A DNA stretch of 64,000 bases. It comes from Fragilariopsis cylindrus CCMP1102. Its lineage: Eukaryota > Bacillariophyta > Bacillariophyceae > Bacillariales > Bacillariaceae. Position numbers and translations under genes: made by a program. Position 1 is the first letter of the stretch. The number at the start of each line of letters is the position of its first letter. A model generated the notes under the pieces. That model searched no databases. It worked only from the letters and a program-made list of their open reading frames with translations, and was not told the origin of the DNA. The stretch spans positions 1 to 64,000 of the forward strand of contig FMBT01000510.1 in the NCBI GenBank assembly GCA_900095095.1, read 5' to 3'. Positions 1 through 10,048 of this stretch are shown here, in pieces.

Positions 1-638
1 ACAAATTTTGACAGGTATTTCCACACAAATACTCATAAAATAAACTAACCCATCTAAAGCTGAAACCATTAGGGTTTCTGGTTCACATGCTACACCTTGT
101 GCAATTTTTTTTTTTTTGGATTTTAGCTAATATAGGGTAAAAATTGGTTTTTGGCCCTTGACGAACAAAGCAAACCCCTGTTCAGCAATATTTTCCTGCA
201 GACATATTAATTTTAAGCATATAATGGGTTCCATAACTTTATTTTCCAAAAAAAGTGCTTCTAGAAAAAATAATAGCCGCAACAAATTAACTGGTAACAT
301 GGTGCGTTAAAAGGCTAGTCATTGTAAAGAAATGTGTGCATGAACTGAAGAAGCGCCTACACCATACTTTGGATCCATTATTCATTACACATTTGGTAAG
401 GTAGAGGAACTCTCCCTGACCAAAAAGAAGCATTTTATTGGAAGTTCTACCCTGCTTTGTGTCCTGAACAAGATATCTCATAAAAAGATGATGTGTGCTG
501 TGTGTGAGCCTACATTGTGAGATACCAGTAGGCTTAGGAGACTAAGGGATACAATAGTTCTCCATCCAATAGGTCAATTGTAAACTTCATGGTTTTTTTT
601 TCTCCAAAAAAATGACTTTTAGGTGTATATTCTTGATA
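1..638. repeat. Dispersed repeat R, copy 1, left part
   Basis: No gene is supported here. The stretch aligns closely with 48080-48720, for example around the shared words for ACTCATAAAATAAACTAACC and GTGTGAGCCTACATT. Its last 150 bp also match the reverse complement of 60520-60662. It is interrupted at 639 by a DNA transposon and resumes at 5613. The family occurs beside satellite blocks and the telomere-type array, so a subtelomeric repeat is the best guess. Short open frames inside it are not conserved between copies. Confidence 0.85.
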
Positions 639-867
639 TTGTAGTTTTCGTGAACATTGATAATAAGGATCAATACATATATTTATTTAAAAAAAACTTT
701 TTTACCAACTTTTTAAAAGTAGTATATAATGATCCAGTACAGTCTTCTTGTATAGGGAAAAAATAATTTAGTTTGGAAATTTTAGTTCCACATGTCTATT
801 TTGTGAGCTAAAACATGCCTCCCCATACATACCTTTTAATCGTGAATGACTAGTGATTCAAAATTAA
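639..867 (+). repeat. Left terminal inverted repeat of the transposon
   Basis: These 229 bp match the reverse complement of 5384-5612 with scattered substitutions and no net length change. A weaker match continues for about 25 bp further inwards, to about 892. The outermost bases lie next to a TA dinucleotide. Confidence 0.92.
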
Positions 868-1083
868 CCCGTACTAGTACGCACTAAAATCAGAAATTAG
901 TCATTTTGAAAAAATATAGGCATTAACTTAGGATTGTCCAACGATTCGCTTCATTAAGACAACAAACCATCAAACGAACGAATGATCGAATGCACCAACC
1001 AATACACCACACTACAATACACAACAAGTGAAGGGACAACTAAGTTGTAGAGAGAGAGAGAGAGAGAGAGAGGAGAAGAAAAG
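868..1083 (+). promoter_or_regulatory. Leader of the cargo gene, with a GA tract
   Basis: This is the gap between the left inverted repeat and the first cargo ATG. It contains a perfect GA dinucleotide tract at about 1051-1072, immediately upstream of the start codon. It probably holds the promoter and 5' leader of the plus-strand cargo unit, but no defined promoter element is recognised. Confidence 0.35.
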
Positions 1084-2757
1084 ATGACGTCCCGGGAACT
1101 AAAAGATTTGAATAAGTTCAATGAAACCATGGGATATGGTAGTGCAAGAGGTGCAAGGAGGTCAGCCCGCACCAATAATGCTGATGTCAATGACAATGAT
1201 GACGACGAGTTTGACATGACTGATTACTGTCAAAAAGTTGCTAATGAAGAAGAAGAAGATGAAGAAATGATGGAAGAGAGAAGAGGCCGTCCAGTAGGTA
1301 AGAGTACTACTAAGAAAACAACAGGATGCGAAAGTGATGGTAGTTACAACTCTAGTGGTAGTAATGATACTGATGATGGAATTGATGATCATGACAAGGA
1401 TGAGGATTTTGTACCTGCATCAAATACGAAAGCGAAAGTAGCATCGTCAAAGAAGAAACAGAAGAGTCAACCCATTGATAGAAGCAGAGTCAAGAAACCC
1501 AAAAAATGGGAGAATCCAGATGGACTTTCTAATTCACCAGTACAAGTTTCACTTCGAGTAGCATTTCTTCAATTGGACCGTAAATCATCAGATATTGTCT
1601 ATCCATTAGCAGGCAAAGCACACAAAAGGCATGATTATAAACCTCCAGGTTTTAATTCTGCTTCATCATTTGAAGAATTAGAAAGACATTTGAAGGATCT
1701 TATTGGGAAAGATACAGATAATTATGATGTACTTGAAAGGGATTTTGCTTTTATCTACTATGATCCTACATATGAATCTGTATCACCAGGTCATGATGGA
1801 TCCATTAGTGATATGAAAAGTAGAGATACTGTATTGACTCCAATTACGGACGTACATGAATTTAAGAAGGCATTAATTAGTTCCGGTTTAGTTTTAGATG
1901 TTGGTGATAATGATGATGAAACTATTGTTAGTACTGGTAGTGCTGATTCTGATAGTGTACCTTTACAATTATATCATCTTGATGTAGTTGTAACAGTAAA
2001 GAAAGCAAAGACAACATCAGCAACTAGCCGCAGCCGTAAGGCTATTAAGATGATTAAATTTAATGTTTTGAATCCAGTTATTAAGATAAAGGAGGAGAAA
2101 GAAAGTAAAAAATCTAGGAACAATAATACTAATAGTAGTAATAGCAGTGATGATGATGAAGATGATGAAGATGATGATGATAGTGATGACAATGAAGTTT
2201 ATACTTATGAAATTGACGGTGGAAAACAATCAATCGGATCATTTGAATTAGACTATACAGATGTTGGTGACCATTTTTATGATCCTGTGAGAGCAGGTGC
2301 TGTTGCTATTTATAACAAAAAAGAAAACAAAAAATTGAAAAAAAGAATTGGAATGAAGTCTCCTATATGTATTCTTAATGATGGTCGTAAAAAAGTTTGT
2401 ACTGTATTAAGAAGTACAGATGAACTTATTGCTTATATTGATAAATGCAAATCAAAACAAAATAGTGTTAAGAAAGGTGTATTAGAACTTGATATTGCAT
2501 TAGGTGAGAAACTACAAGATGATGAATATGCTCCGCCCCTTCATTTCTTGTCATCACAAACTAGCACTGGTACTGTTGGTACTAAGAGTGTTAATTCGCC
2601 ACAAGAAAAGACAAAATCAAAAGCATCGGATACAAAAAAGGCTGCTCTGTTTAATGAGCAGCTTAAAGTCGATATAAAAACTATCTTCATTGCTTACTAT
2701 AAGTACTCTCCTGAATATAAAAGAAATTATGTTCAGAGCATTATGATGCTATGCTAA
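1084..2757 (+). CDS. Acidic cargo protein of the transposon, ORF1
   Basis: A 557-residue open frame inside the transposon; I do not recognise the family. The first 150 residues are charged and low in complexity, with a DEFD/EEEEDEE acidic stretch, an RRGRPVGKS AT-hook-like motif and a lysine-rich patch (KKKQKSQ), which suggests a nuclear, DNA- or chromatin-associated protein. Residues about 155-300 look globular. A second acidic run lies near residues 350-370, and a globular part follows to about 470. The frame stops at 2757, and sequence that reads as its continuation (YAKKYRNSHTEVKKMM) carries on in another frame into the next open frame. ORF1 and the next ORF are therefore probably one gene of about 790 codons with a single frame break. 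The GA-rich leader and start at 1084 are plausible. The function is unknown. Confidence 0.75.
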   Translation: MTSRELKDLNKFNETMGYGSARGARRSARTNNADVNDNDDDEFDMTDYCQKVANEEEEDEEMMEERRGRPVGKSTTKKTTGCESDGSYNSSGSNDTDDGIDDHDKDEDFVPASNTKAKVASSKKKQKSQPIDRSRVKKPKKWENPDGLSNSPVQVSLRVAFLQLDRKSSDIVYPLAGKAHKRHDYKPPGFNSASSFEELERHLKDLIGKDTDNYDVLERDFAFIYYDPTYESVSPGHDGSISDMKSRDTVLTPITDVHEFKKALISSGLVLDVGDNDDETIVSTGSADSDSVPLQLYHLDVVVTVKKAKTTSATSRSRKAIKMIKFNVLNPVIKIKEEKESKKSRNNNTNSSNSSDDDEDDEDDDDSDDNEVYTYEIDGGKQSIGSFELDYTDVGDHFYDPVRAGAVAIYNKKENKKLKKRIGMKSPICILNDGRKKVCTVLRSTDELIAYIDKCKSKQNSVKKGVLELDIALGEKLQDDEYAPPLHFLSSQTSTGTVGTKSVNSPQEKTKSKASDTKKAALFNEQLKVDIKTIFIAYYKYSPEYKRNYVQSIMMLC

Positions 2758-2791
2758 GAAGTACCGTAATTCACATACAGAGGTAAAGAAA

Positions 2792-3466
2792 ATGATGAAA
2801 GAAGTACAACAACATCAATTTCGTACACTAAATTGGATGAATGGATATCAAAGTTTAACAAGAGCTGGTGTTCCTCCATTCAGTGATAATGTTGAGTATA
2901 ATTGGGATTGCGTCAACGATATGCCCAGTGGAAGACAAGAAGTTACAACACCACAACAACAAGGACTCTTGATACAACAACAGATGGTATCGACTGTACA
3001 GTCATTGGTTCAAAGTAAAACTGATACAAACAAAGCGACAGCAATCAGAATCTTTCGTAAAGTATTAGTAAATAATAGTAATAATAGTTATGGCAATGGT
3101 GGTAGTGGTGATAATGATGATGCACTTGTAACTGAACAAGAGATCAGTGTTATTTTATCAACAACTGATTTAGATAAATGCACTACTGGTAATGATGTAT
3201 TGAAAGAAGCACATGCAGAGTCTCAGAAATTGCCTTCATCCTCTGCTTTATTTCATTTTGATCAAAGCGATTTGGATTCTCTTAAAAGTAAAGATAAAGT
3301 AATTATATATCGATTTCGTGATCTTGATCCTCCATCTGAAAAATTCAAAGTGATGACTATTAAGGAGATTTTGAAAGGTCGTAATGAAACTGTTAATATT
3401 GAAATGGAACTTATCAATGTACATATAGATCCAACAGCAGTTGATGGAGGGGGTTTTATGTTTTAA
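2792..3466 (+). CDS. Cargo protein of the transposon, ORF2 (probable ORF1 C-terminus)
   Basis: A 224-residue open frame beginning 34 bp after the ORF1 stop. The same frame is open upstream to about 2747, so the ATG at 2792 is probably internal rather than a true start. It contains a conserved-looking block, LNWMNGYQSLTRAGVPPF, then Gln/Asn/Asp-rich linkers, and a C-terminal part with FHFDQSDLDSL and YRFRDLDPP. No family is recognised and there are no membrane segments. It converges on the transposase gene 330 bp downstream. The simplest model is the C-terminal part of the ORF1 protein after a frameshift; a separate second protein or a spliced junction are alternatives. Confidence 0.65.
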   Translation: MMKEVQQHQFRTLNWMNGYQSLTRAGVPPFSDNVEYNWDCVNDMPSGRQEVTTPQQQGLLIQQQMVSTVQSLVQSKTDTNKATAIRIFRKVLVNNSNNSYGNGGSGDNDDALVTEQEISVILSTTDLDKCTTGNDVLKEAHAESQKLPSSSALFHFDQSDLDSLKSKDKVIIYRFRDLDPPSEKFKVMTIKEILKGRNETVNIEMELINVHIDPTAVDGGGFMF

Positions 3467-3796
3467 ATATAGTAACTTTTCGCAAATATTTACGAATAAA
3501 GAGATCCTGGATATTCAGAAACACTAGTAAAACAACTAGTAAAAGTACTTGGGGATTGAACACTGGACAGTTTTTCAGTAAAGAGATCCTGGATATTACA
3601 ATAACGATACTACTACTACTATATATAGTAGTACTACTACTATCATTACGACTAGTTGTACTATCATTACTACTACTACTAGTTGTACTATCATTACTAG
3701 TACTACTAGTAGTATATATAGTAGTACTTCTACTAGTTGTACTATCATTACTAGTACATCATTCTATAGATAATGTACGATATTAAACCTACTATT
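3467..3796. repeat. Low-complexity tail region between convergent transposon genes
   Basis: The 3' ends of the cargo unit and the transposase face each other here. An 18-bp word AAAGAGATCCTGGATATT occurs twice, at about 3498 and 3578. From about 3597 to 3775 the DNA is built of TACTACTAC, TAGTAGTAC and CTAGT words that are largely self-complementary and could fold extensively. No coding sequence is credible. Confidence 0.7.
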
Positions 3797-5017
3797 CTAT
3801 AATGTAACTGCAAGTGCAACAACAACAGCAGTCATTGTAGATGTCATAATAGTATAATTGCTATCCATTTCCATCTCCATTTGTTCGACTACTTTAATAG
3901 ATGGGAAATTTTGTGAATGTGGTACTAGGCTCTTCTTGAAGAAAGATCGTGCTATATCAGGAGTTACACTACACAATGCAATATCATGTGCAACATCCCA
4001 TGGTTCATCATGGTGTCTCTTTAGTTGTTTCTTGTAGTGTCCAAACATAAGTTCAATAGGATTAAATTGAGGTGAATATGCTGGCAGTTTAATTAAAATT
4101 GCACCCTTGCTATTAATAAGATCTTCAACATCAGGATGACCATGGATTGTAGCATTGTCCATTACAACTATACTTCTAGGCTCACCTAAACTGTAATTAC
4201 CAAGACCTGGCAGCAAACCTGTACGTAACCAATCAACGAATCTGTCACCATCAATTGTACCATGAGATGCATCTTTATCACTAGAAGAAGATTTTTGTTG
4301 TACTGTTTCACATGCCTCCCATATAAAACCATTCCAATCACAAGCAGCTAGTAGAGTGTATCGCTTTGCTTTATGTCCAGCAAAATATGCATCACGAAAT
4401 GGTGATAGACCTCTAATAAACCAATGGCGACGACGACGACTTGAATTCCTATCTTTTTGACTTTCATCAATGAATACAAGCTCACTAGGATGGAGACAAT
4501 GTTCTTCTAACTCCTCAAGATACTCCTTCTGCTTTTGTTCATCAGCATCGTATGTTCTATCTGCTACAACTTGAAGTGAGTAACCAACATCACCAATTAA
4601 TCTGGTCCATAGATAACTAGCAGACCAATCATCCTGCATTTGTAAACAAAAAGTTAATTGAATTTCATCTAAATAAAATTCAGGATGATCATCAACAATC
4701 TCCTTTAAAGTAGCAGTGTGCTCATCCGTCCATCTTCCTCTATTAGTTCTTCTTGTGTATCTCCTTTTGTACCTTCTTACTTCTTTTCTATCCGCCATAG
4801 CAGGAGTGTCTCCATATTGTATGAAGTGGTTCCACCATCTTCGAATTGTTAATGGCTTAGCACTAGGATAAATCTTTTGTTGTGTTTCTAATATTGCCTG
4901 TTGTAGTCTTGTCCTATGACCTGATCCTTCATAAGATTCATAAACATCAGGACCTAATATATCACAAATATGCTCTATACATTCTTGTTGAATTCGAATT
5001 CTATTGTGCATCACCAT
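3797..5017 (-). CDS. Tc1/mariner (IS630-type) DDE transposase
   Basis: A 406-residue transposase that would cut and paste the surrounding element. Residues 1-70 resemble the helix-turn-helix region that binds the inverted repeats, including TIRRWWNHFIQYG. A basic linker with many RRYKRRYTRR-type residues follows at 80-95. The RNase H-like catalytic domain shows VFIDES (Asp184), VVMDNATIHGH (Asp287) and a PQFNPIELMFGHYKK block (Glu322). That gives 34 residues between the second Asp and the Glu, the DD34E pattern of Tc1-like enzymes. The NPIE block is typical of the DDE_3 family. The frame is intact, so the element may have been active recently. The last 30 residues are hydrophobic, low in complexity and probably dispensable. 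Confidence 0.93.
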   Translation of the reverse strand: MVMHNRIRIQQECIEHICDILGPDVYESYEGSGHRTRLQQAILETQQKIYPSAKPLTIRRWWNHFIQYGDTPAMADRKEVRRYKRRYTRRTNRGRWTDEHTATLKEIVDDHPEFYLDEIQLTFCLQMQDDWSASYLWTRLIGDVGYSLQVVADRTYDADEQKQKEYLEELEEHCLHPSELVFIDESQKDRNSSRRRRHWFIRGLSPFRDAYFAGHKAKRYTLLAACDWNGFIWEACETVQQKSSSSDKDASHGTIDGDRFVDWLRTGLLPGLGNYSLGEPRSIVVMDNATIHGHPDVEDLINSKGAILIKLPAYSPQFNPIELMFGHYKKQLKRHHDEPWDVAHDIALCSVTPDIARSFFKKSLVPHSQNFPSIKVVEQMEMEMDSNYTIMTSTMTAVVVALAVTL

Positions 5018-5383
5018 TGTATGTATTCATGTATTGACGACGTTGTATGACGTTAACAATGAGGTTGACGTTGACAATGACAATACGACGATGACGATAC
5101 GACAATACGGCGATGACGGTACAATAATACCTGATGATAACAGAACAAGAAGAAGAAGGAATATTAACTATTGTATTGCTGTTGTGTTATTGTGTGTGTT
5201 GTATTGATCGTTCGTTCCTTCCTTCCTTCCTTCCTTCTTTCCCCCTTCGTGTATTATTTTTAATCGTCGCCGTTGTTACAATCGTCGACGTTGTTAATCG
5301 TCGTCGTTGTTACATCCTATCCTACCTCCTATCTTTTTTCATCTTTTCGCGCCAACATGATCTTAGCGCGTACTATTTACGTC
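5018..5383. promoter_or_regulatory. Leader of the transposase gene
   Basis: This is the gap between the transposase start and the right inverted repeat. It holds short GACGTTGACAATGAC-like repeats at about 5035-5110, a (TTCC)n run near 5216-5236 and CGTCGTTGTTA repeats at 5270-5310. These would lie in the transposase 5' leader. No defined promoter is seen. Confidence 0.35.
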
Positions 5384-5612
5384 TTAATTTTGAATCACTA
5401 GTCATTCACGATTAAAAGGTATGTATGGGGAGGCATGTTTGCGCTCACAAAATAGACAAGTGAACCTATTTTTTCCAAACTCAATTATTTTTTTCCTATA
5501 CAAGAAGACAGTACTGGACCATAATATACTACTTTTGAAAAGTTGGTGAAAAAGTTTTTTTTTAATATATATATGTATTGATCCTTATTATCAATGTTCA
5601 CGAAAACTACAA
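5384..5612 (-). repeat. Right terminal inverted repeat of the transposon
   Basis: The reverse complement of this stretch matches 639-867 over its full 229 bp. It ends in ...CTACAA next to the right-hand TA target duplication at 5613-5614. Confidence 0.92.
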
Positions 5613-7642
5613 TACTAAAGTTGTTATTATATACTAGACTAACAAATATTAGTGAAATTTGGGCATTGTTTAGTTGTTATATTCGTACGTGGAATGCTTC
5701 CTGTCTTCTTTTTGATGTAAAGTTCAATGTCCAATTAAGACGCCCGTCCAATCTTCTCTTGCGGACAAATATGGCATGTGTTAACGCGACTAAACTTTTT
5801 CTGATACATACATGTGTGGAAGCACGAGTTGAAAACTGCTCGAGCGCCGTTAAAATGATCGCTACTACTAAATTCTTAAATTAACGTCACGCATGTCGAA
5901 CGAATTAGAACAACACACATTATTATTTTAGGCTCTGAAGAAAAACTGCTTCACGTGGAACTAAATTTTTAAATTAACGCATTCTATTTTTGTCGAACGC
6001 ATTACGGAAATATTAACCTGATAATAAAGACATACATTTTCGTGCCGTTAAAAACTGCTCGTGCCGTTTAAAAACTACTCGTGCTATTAAAAACTACTCG
6101 TGCTATTAAAAACTGCTCGTGCCTTTAAAATAATGATCACTATTACTAAAATTTTAAATTAACCAGCACGCATTATTGTCGAACGATTTGGAACAAGACA
6201 TAACTTTAGGCCCTGATATCTTCAAATCCGATCGAATAGATAACCCCTATCTCAGTATATAACGGGCTACAACATGAATGAGTCGAACCGCGTCGAATGA
6301 GAAGAAAACTGCTCGAGCGCCGTTCTAGTAACGTGATAGGTTCGCACACACGAGTTGATTACAATAATGATCGCTCATTTAACGGACTAACAGTTACAAA
6401 CATGATGTGAGTAGAAAACTAAATTTTTAGATTAACGCATTCTAACCCTAGGATTCTATTTTTTGTCGAACGCATTACGTAAGTAAAAAAATTCTACCGG
6501 TAACCTGATAATACTAAAAGACACACAATATAAAATTTCATTACCATTGCTTACGAAATTAACGAACAAGTAAGTCCCTGAATTGTTTGTGTTGTAGTAC
6601 TGTATTTGCGGTCTTCTGTTACTGAGTTATTTTGGATAAAAGATGTAGAGAGATGACGAGGTTTGTCTTGTCTACTGTGTGCGTATCGTATCCACTTTTG
6701 TTTTCTTTACTGTCTTAGTAAATGAAGATGACGAGGTTTGTTCTTGTCAGAGTGTCTTTCTATTATCCACTTTTGTTGCCATAGTGTCGCACATCTCTCG
6801 CATGTACTTTCAAAACGAAACGGATATTTCACGAGTGTGTTAATAACGACAAAGAATCACGGTTGCATTTTGTCATTTGGGGAAAATTTTATGACGATGT
6901 AAGTGGCGTGGGTGGCAGACACATTTCGAATCGAATCGCCAGGAATTGCCTGCCACCCATACCACCTCATCTTATTTTCCCCAAATGACCAAATTCAACT
7001 GAAACTTTTTGTCTGTATTAAGAGTACCAATATCTATATTTCGTCTCGTTAGTTTGTATCAAACAGATCGATATTTATTTAGTTTTGAACAATTTTATTC
7101 CCATTGTCACCATGATGATGGGATAATTTTCGTCTTCAATACAAGTGAAAACAGCTTCGACTCATGAATCAAATATTTTTGATTCGAATGGTTGATTGAC
7201 TAGTTCGATTAAATGTTAGCTGTTTCAAAATGAATCGCGGGCGCACTCTGGGGGATGTGAATTTTCGTTGATTTTCGATTTTTTTAAATCGAGGAATGTT
7301 CCTGATACAGTTCATGTGCAGTACCGGTATGTGCGGAAGCACGAGTGAAACCTGCCCGCGCCGTACTAATAGTTTCGCACATTTTTTGATTAAAATTTAA
7401 TCAAATGTGCGAATCTACTTCGCCCAAGTCACGTGTAATGCGTTGTAGAACGCATAGAACACAACATTACGTAAACTCCGACATTTAACGGACTTCAACA
7501 TGCATTTAACGGACCACAACCATGTGAAAGAAACTGCTCCCGCAGTACTCACGAGTTGATTTAAAATGGAACGCTCATACTGTACTAAATTTTTAAATTA
7601 ACTTCACGTATTGCATGTCGAACGCATTAGAACACCACATTA
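5613..7642. repeat. Rest of repeat R, then degenerate dispersed repeats
   Basis: Bases 5613 to about 5700 continue repeat R after the transposon and match 48733-48815. From about 5810 to 7650 a degenerate motif recurs: AAAACTGCTCG(A/T)GC, then a word like CTAAATTTTTAAATTAAC, then GTCGAACGCATTA. It is visible near 5832, 5950, 6050-6190, 6310, 6415 and 7530. A GGAAGCACGAGT word occurs at about 5818 and 7335. No credible gene is seen; the 96-residue frame at 5594-5884 runs across repeat junctions. Confidence 0.65.
6870..6992. repeat. Large imperfect palindrome
   Basis: The outer arms TCATTTGGGGAAAAT (about 6873) and ATTTTCCCCAAATGA (about 6974) are complementary. Inner arms around GTGGGTGGCAG (about 6908) and CTGCCACCCAT (about 6949) also pair. 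The loop contains CGAATCGAATCG. The whole 120-bp structure could form a cruciform or hairpin and may be a small palindromic MITE. Confidence 0.7.
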
Positions 7643-10048
7643 ATGTACTGTACTTCAAAACGAAACGAAACGGATACTTTACGAGTGAGTCAATTCATTC
7701 ATCTCGCTTACACTAAGTTTGTCCCCCCCCCCTCTCCCTGTCCCTCTCAACGTTCTACAGTAGAAACGAAAGTAGAGGAAAGTAAAGTAAAGTACACCAT
7801 GATGCAGCCGCAACAACTCCCAAACCAAAGAGTTCATTCCTCTCAAGTATCTCCTACGGTGCCATCACGATCATCATCATCGTCATCGTCATCCTCCAAA
7901 TCAGCATCATCGTTATTACAGTCATCATCTGCTGTAATAGCACCAATACCAGTACCAAATAATAGTAATAATTCTATCAATAAATCAATGAAATTATTAA
8001 TCGAATCTATAAAACAATCTGCAACGAGTCGTCAATATATTCAAGAATTTGGTGGTGATCAGTTAAAATTACCTAGTACTCCTACCACTAGGCCTACTAT
8101 TACTACTATTACACCTAATACCACGCCTACTACGTTGCTGTGTAGTAGTAATTTCACAAAGATTGATCATTTACGTATCCCAGATAAGTTATCTGTCCAT
8201 AGAAATATGACTATAAATAATAGACACTACTCGTCTGACGATCAAAAAAAAGCATCTTCAATATTACAAGAGGCCGCAACAACAATGATGATGATGCATC
8301 AATCATCATCATCATCATCATTCCCACAAGAAAAAGATAATCAACGTACTGCTACTTCTGCTACTACTACTATGACACGCTTTGGTGGTAGTAAACGTTC
8401 GCTTCTTACTAGTGATAATGATATTGATGATGGTGGTTATAATAGTAGTAGTAAACGATCGCTTCTTACTAGCAGCGATCACGATACTAATGCCACTACT
8501 GATGATACCCATCGTTTTGTTAAAAGCAATACATGGCCAAGATCAATCACATCAGCATCAGCATCAGCATCAGCATCAGCACCATCAACAACGCGTGTAG
8601 CTGTTCCAGAATCACTGAGAAAAACATATTCCACATCACCATCACCACAACCCTCATCTTGTTTGGCTGATCCATCATCCTATAATTCTTCGTCCCCAAG
8701 TCCTCAAAGTACAACTTTCTTTTTGTTAGATGAAATCCGCGAAGAAGTACGGACCATGACAGAAGGTACAAGACTTAAACCGCTTAACCAAAACACTAAG
8801 ATAATAATAGATGGCGATACAGAACTTCGTACACATAAGATATTAGGTATTGGTACATTCTCAACAGTAACTCGTGTAACAATTGATAATAATCAACAGC
8901 AACAGCAACATCAAGATGAACCAACGAATGAAAGCAGGGGTGAAGTTGTTGTTGATCGTCGTCGTCGGTTTGGTTTACGTCGTCCAACAAGATATTATGC
9001 ATGTAAATCTGTAAAGAAATCAATTGTAGAAATGGGTGAAAATGCTGTATTAGTAGGATGTAGGGAAGATAACAGTATGTATCGAAGAGAATATGTGAAT
9101 GCAATAGCACAAATTGCGAATGAGATACATGTATTAAGTTCCTTTGATCATCCAAATATAATCAAGATACGTGGTTCTTATTGTAATGAAAGATCAGTTG
9201 TATCATCAGCATTATTAGCATCGGGATCATCTTCATCATCAGCATCTTCGTTAGGATCATTCCTTTTAACAGATGTCCTTCAAGAAACACTTGATCAACG
9301 GATTGAACGATGGAAACGAAATTCTGAAAATCTTGGTAACAGTAGTAACCAGAGTATTGGTAACAATAGTAATCATTCTGAAACATCAACAGTTTTTTCA
9401 ACATCAACAACATCATCATCTCAATCACACCAACATCAAATGAATACTGATAAATTTGATATCTGTTTACAATTAGCATCCGCGCTGGAATACGTCCATA
9501 GTCGGAATGTGATATATCGTGATTTAAAATCATCCAATGTTGGTTTTGCGGCGGATGGTACAACACTTCAATTATTTGATTTTGGTTTATGTGTGGAATT
9601 AACACCCACCCGACCGGTTGCGGATGGTATTATTGGTACATTGCGATATATGGCACCAGAAGTATGCTTGAATCAACAATATGGATTAGAGGCTGATATT
9701 TATTCATTTGGTATAGTGGCATGGGAAATATGGACAACTAATTTACCATATGAAGAATTAACACCAGATCTATATCGAGATTGGGTCTGTATCCATGGTT
9801 ACCGACCACCAGATCATGATCGTGATTATAATCGTAATATACCCGAACAGCAACAGCAACAACCACAACAAAGTAGTTCCTCCGGTAATAGTCCAAGTAG
9901 TCTACACGATAAAGTTACTCATTTACTGTCACAAACATGGAAACATATACCATCTACTCGTATCTCATGGACACAAATTCAAAATCAATTTGAATTATTC
10001 CAACAATTAGAAGAATTACGTTTAGAAGAATGTGAATTGTTATGTTAG
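7643..10048 (+). CDS. Protein kinase, TKL/Ser-Thr type
   Basis: A single-exon frame of 801 residues. The more likely start is the ATG at 7799 (acaccATGATG), giving 749 residues, because the first 52 codons cross a C8-10 tract and look like leader. The N-terminal half is Ser/Thr/Gln-rich and low in complexity, with many homopolymer runs. The catalytic domain starts at about 8795. A glycine loop GIGTFSTV lies near 8847-8870, the lysine in YACKSV near 9000, the alpha-C Glu in ANEIHVL near 9120, the catalytic loop IYRDLKSSN near 9510-9535 (Tyr-Arg-Asp instead of His-Arg-Asp), DFGL near 9577 and RYMAPEV near 9650. Every catalytic residue is present. A Gln/Ser insert interrupts the N-lobe and another sits before subdomain VI. 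Signalling role; the substrate is unknown. Confidence 0.9.
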   Translation: MYCTSKRNETDTLRVSQFIHLAYTKFVPPPSPCPSQRSTVETKVEESKVKYTMMQPQQLPNQRVHSSQVSPTVPSRSSSSSSSSSKSASSLLQSSSAVIAPIPVPNNSNNSINKSMKLLIESIKQSATSRQYIQEFGGDQLKLPSTPTTRPTITTITPNTTPTTLLCSSNFTKIDHLRIPDKLSVHRNMTINNRHYSSDDQKKASSILQEAATTMMMMHQSSSSSSFPQEKDNQRTATSATTTMTRFGGSKRSLLTSDNDIDDGGYNSSSKRSLLTSSDHDTNATTDDTHRFVKSNTWPRSITSASASASASAPSTTRVAVPESLRKTYSTSPSPQPSSCLADPSSYNSSSPSPQSTTFFLLDEIREEVRTMTEGTRLKPLNQNTKIIIDGDTELRTHKILGIGTFSTVTRVTIDNNQQQQQHQDEPTNESRGEVVVDRRRRFGLRRPTRYYACKSVKKSIVEMGENAVLVGCREDNSMYRREYVNAIAQIANEIHVLSSFDHPNIIKIRGSYCNERSVVSSALLASGSSSSSASSLGSFLLTDVLQETLDQRIERWKRNSENLGNSSNQSIGNNSNHSETSTVFSTSTTSSSQSHQHQMNTDKFDICLQLASALEYVHSRNVIYRDLKSSNVGFAADGTTLQLFDFGLCVELTPTRPVADGIIGTLRYMAPEVCLNQQYGLEADIYSFGIVAWEIWTTNLPYEELTPDLYRDWVCIHGYRPPDHDRDYNRNIPEQQQQQPQQSSSSGNSPSSLHDKVTHLLSQTWKHIPSTRISWTQIQNQFELFQQLEELRLEECELLC

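Larger units (their letters stand above)
639..5612. mobile_element. Tc1/mariner (IS630-type) DNA transposon with cargo genes
   Basis: The element is 4,974 bp long and flanked on both sides by TA (637-638 and 5613-5614), the target duplication typical of the Tc1/mariner superfamily. Both ends begin with TTGTAGTTTTCGTGAACATT on the outer side and form inverted repeats of 229 bp at roughly 90 percent identity. Inside are a minus-strand DD34E transposase and, on the plus strand, an acidic cargo gene now in two frames; the two units converge. Removing the element restores the sequence seen uninterrupted at about 48,700 and 60,530. At almost 5 kb with cargo it is much larger than the usual 1-2.5 kb of the superfamily. 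Confidence 0.92.

Noticed and set aside
954-1217. Minus-strand 87-residue frame over the GA tract
   Set aside because: It is a shadow of the cargo-gene leader; Ser/Leu composition comes from the GA dinucleotide repeat.
3556-3786. Hydrophobic 76-residue plus frame
   Set aside because: It is a translation of the TACTAGTAC low-complexity tract between convergent transposon genes.
5594-5884. 96-residue plus frame downstream of the transposon
   Set aside because: It starts inside the right inverted repeat and runs across repeat R and degenerate repeats; no conserved motif.
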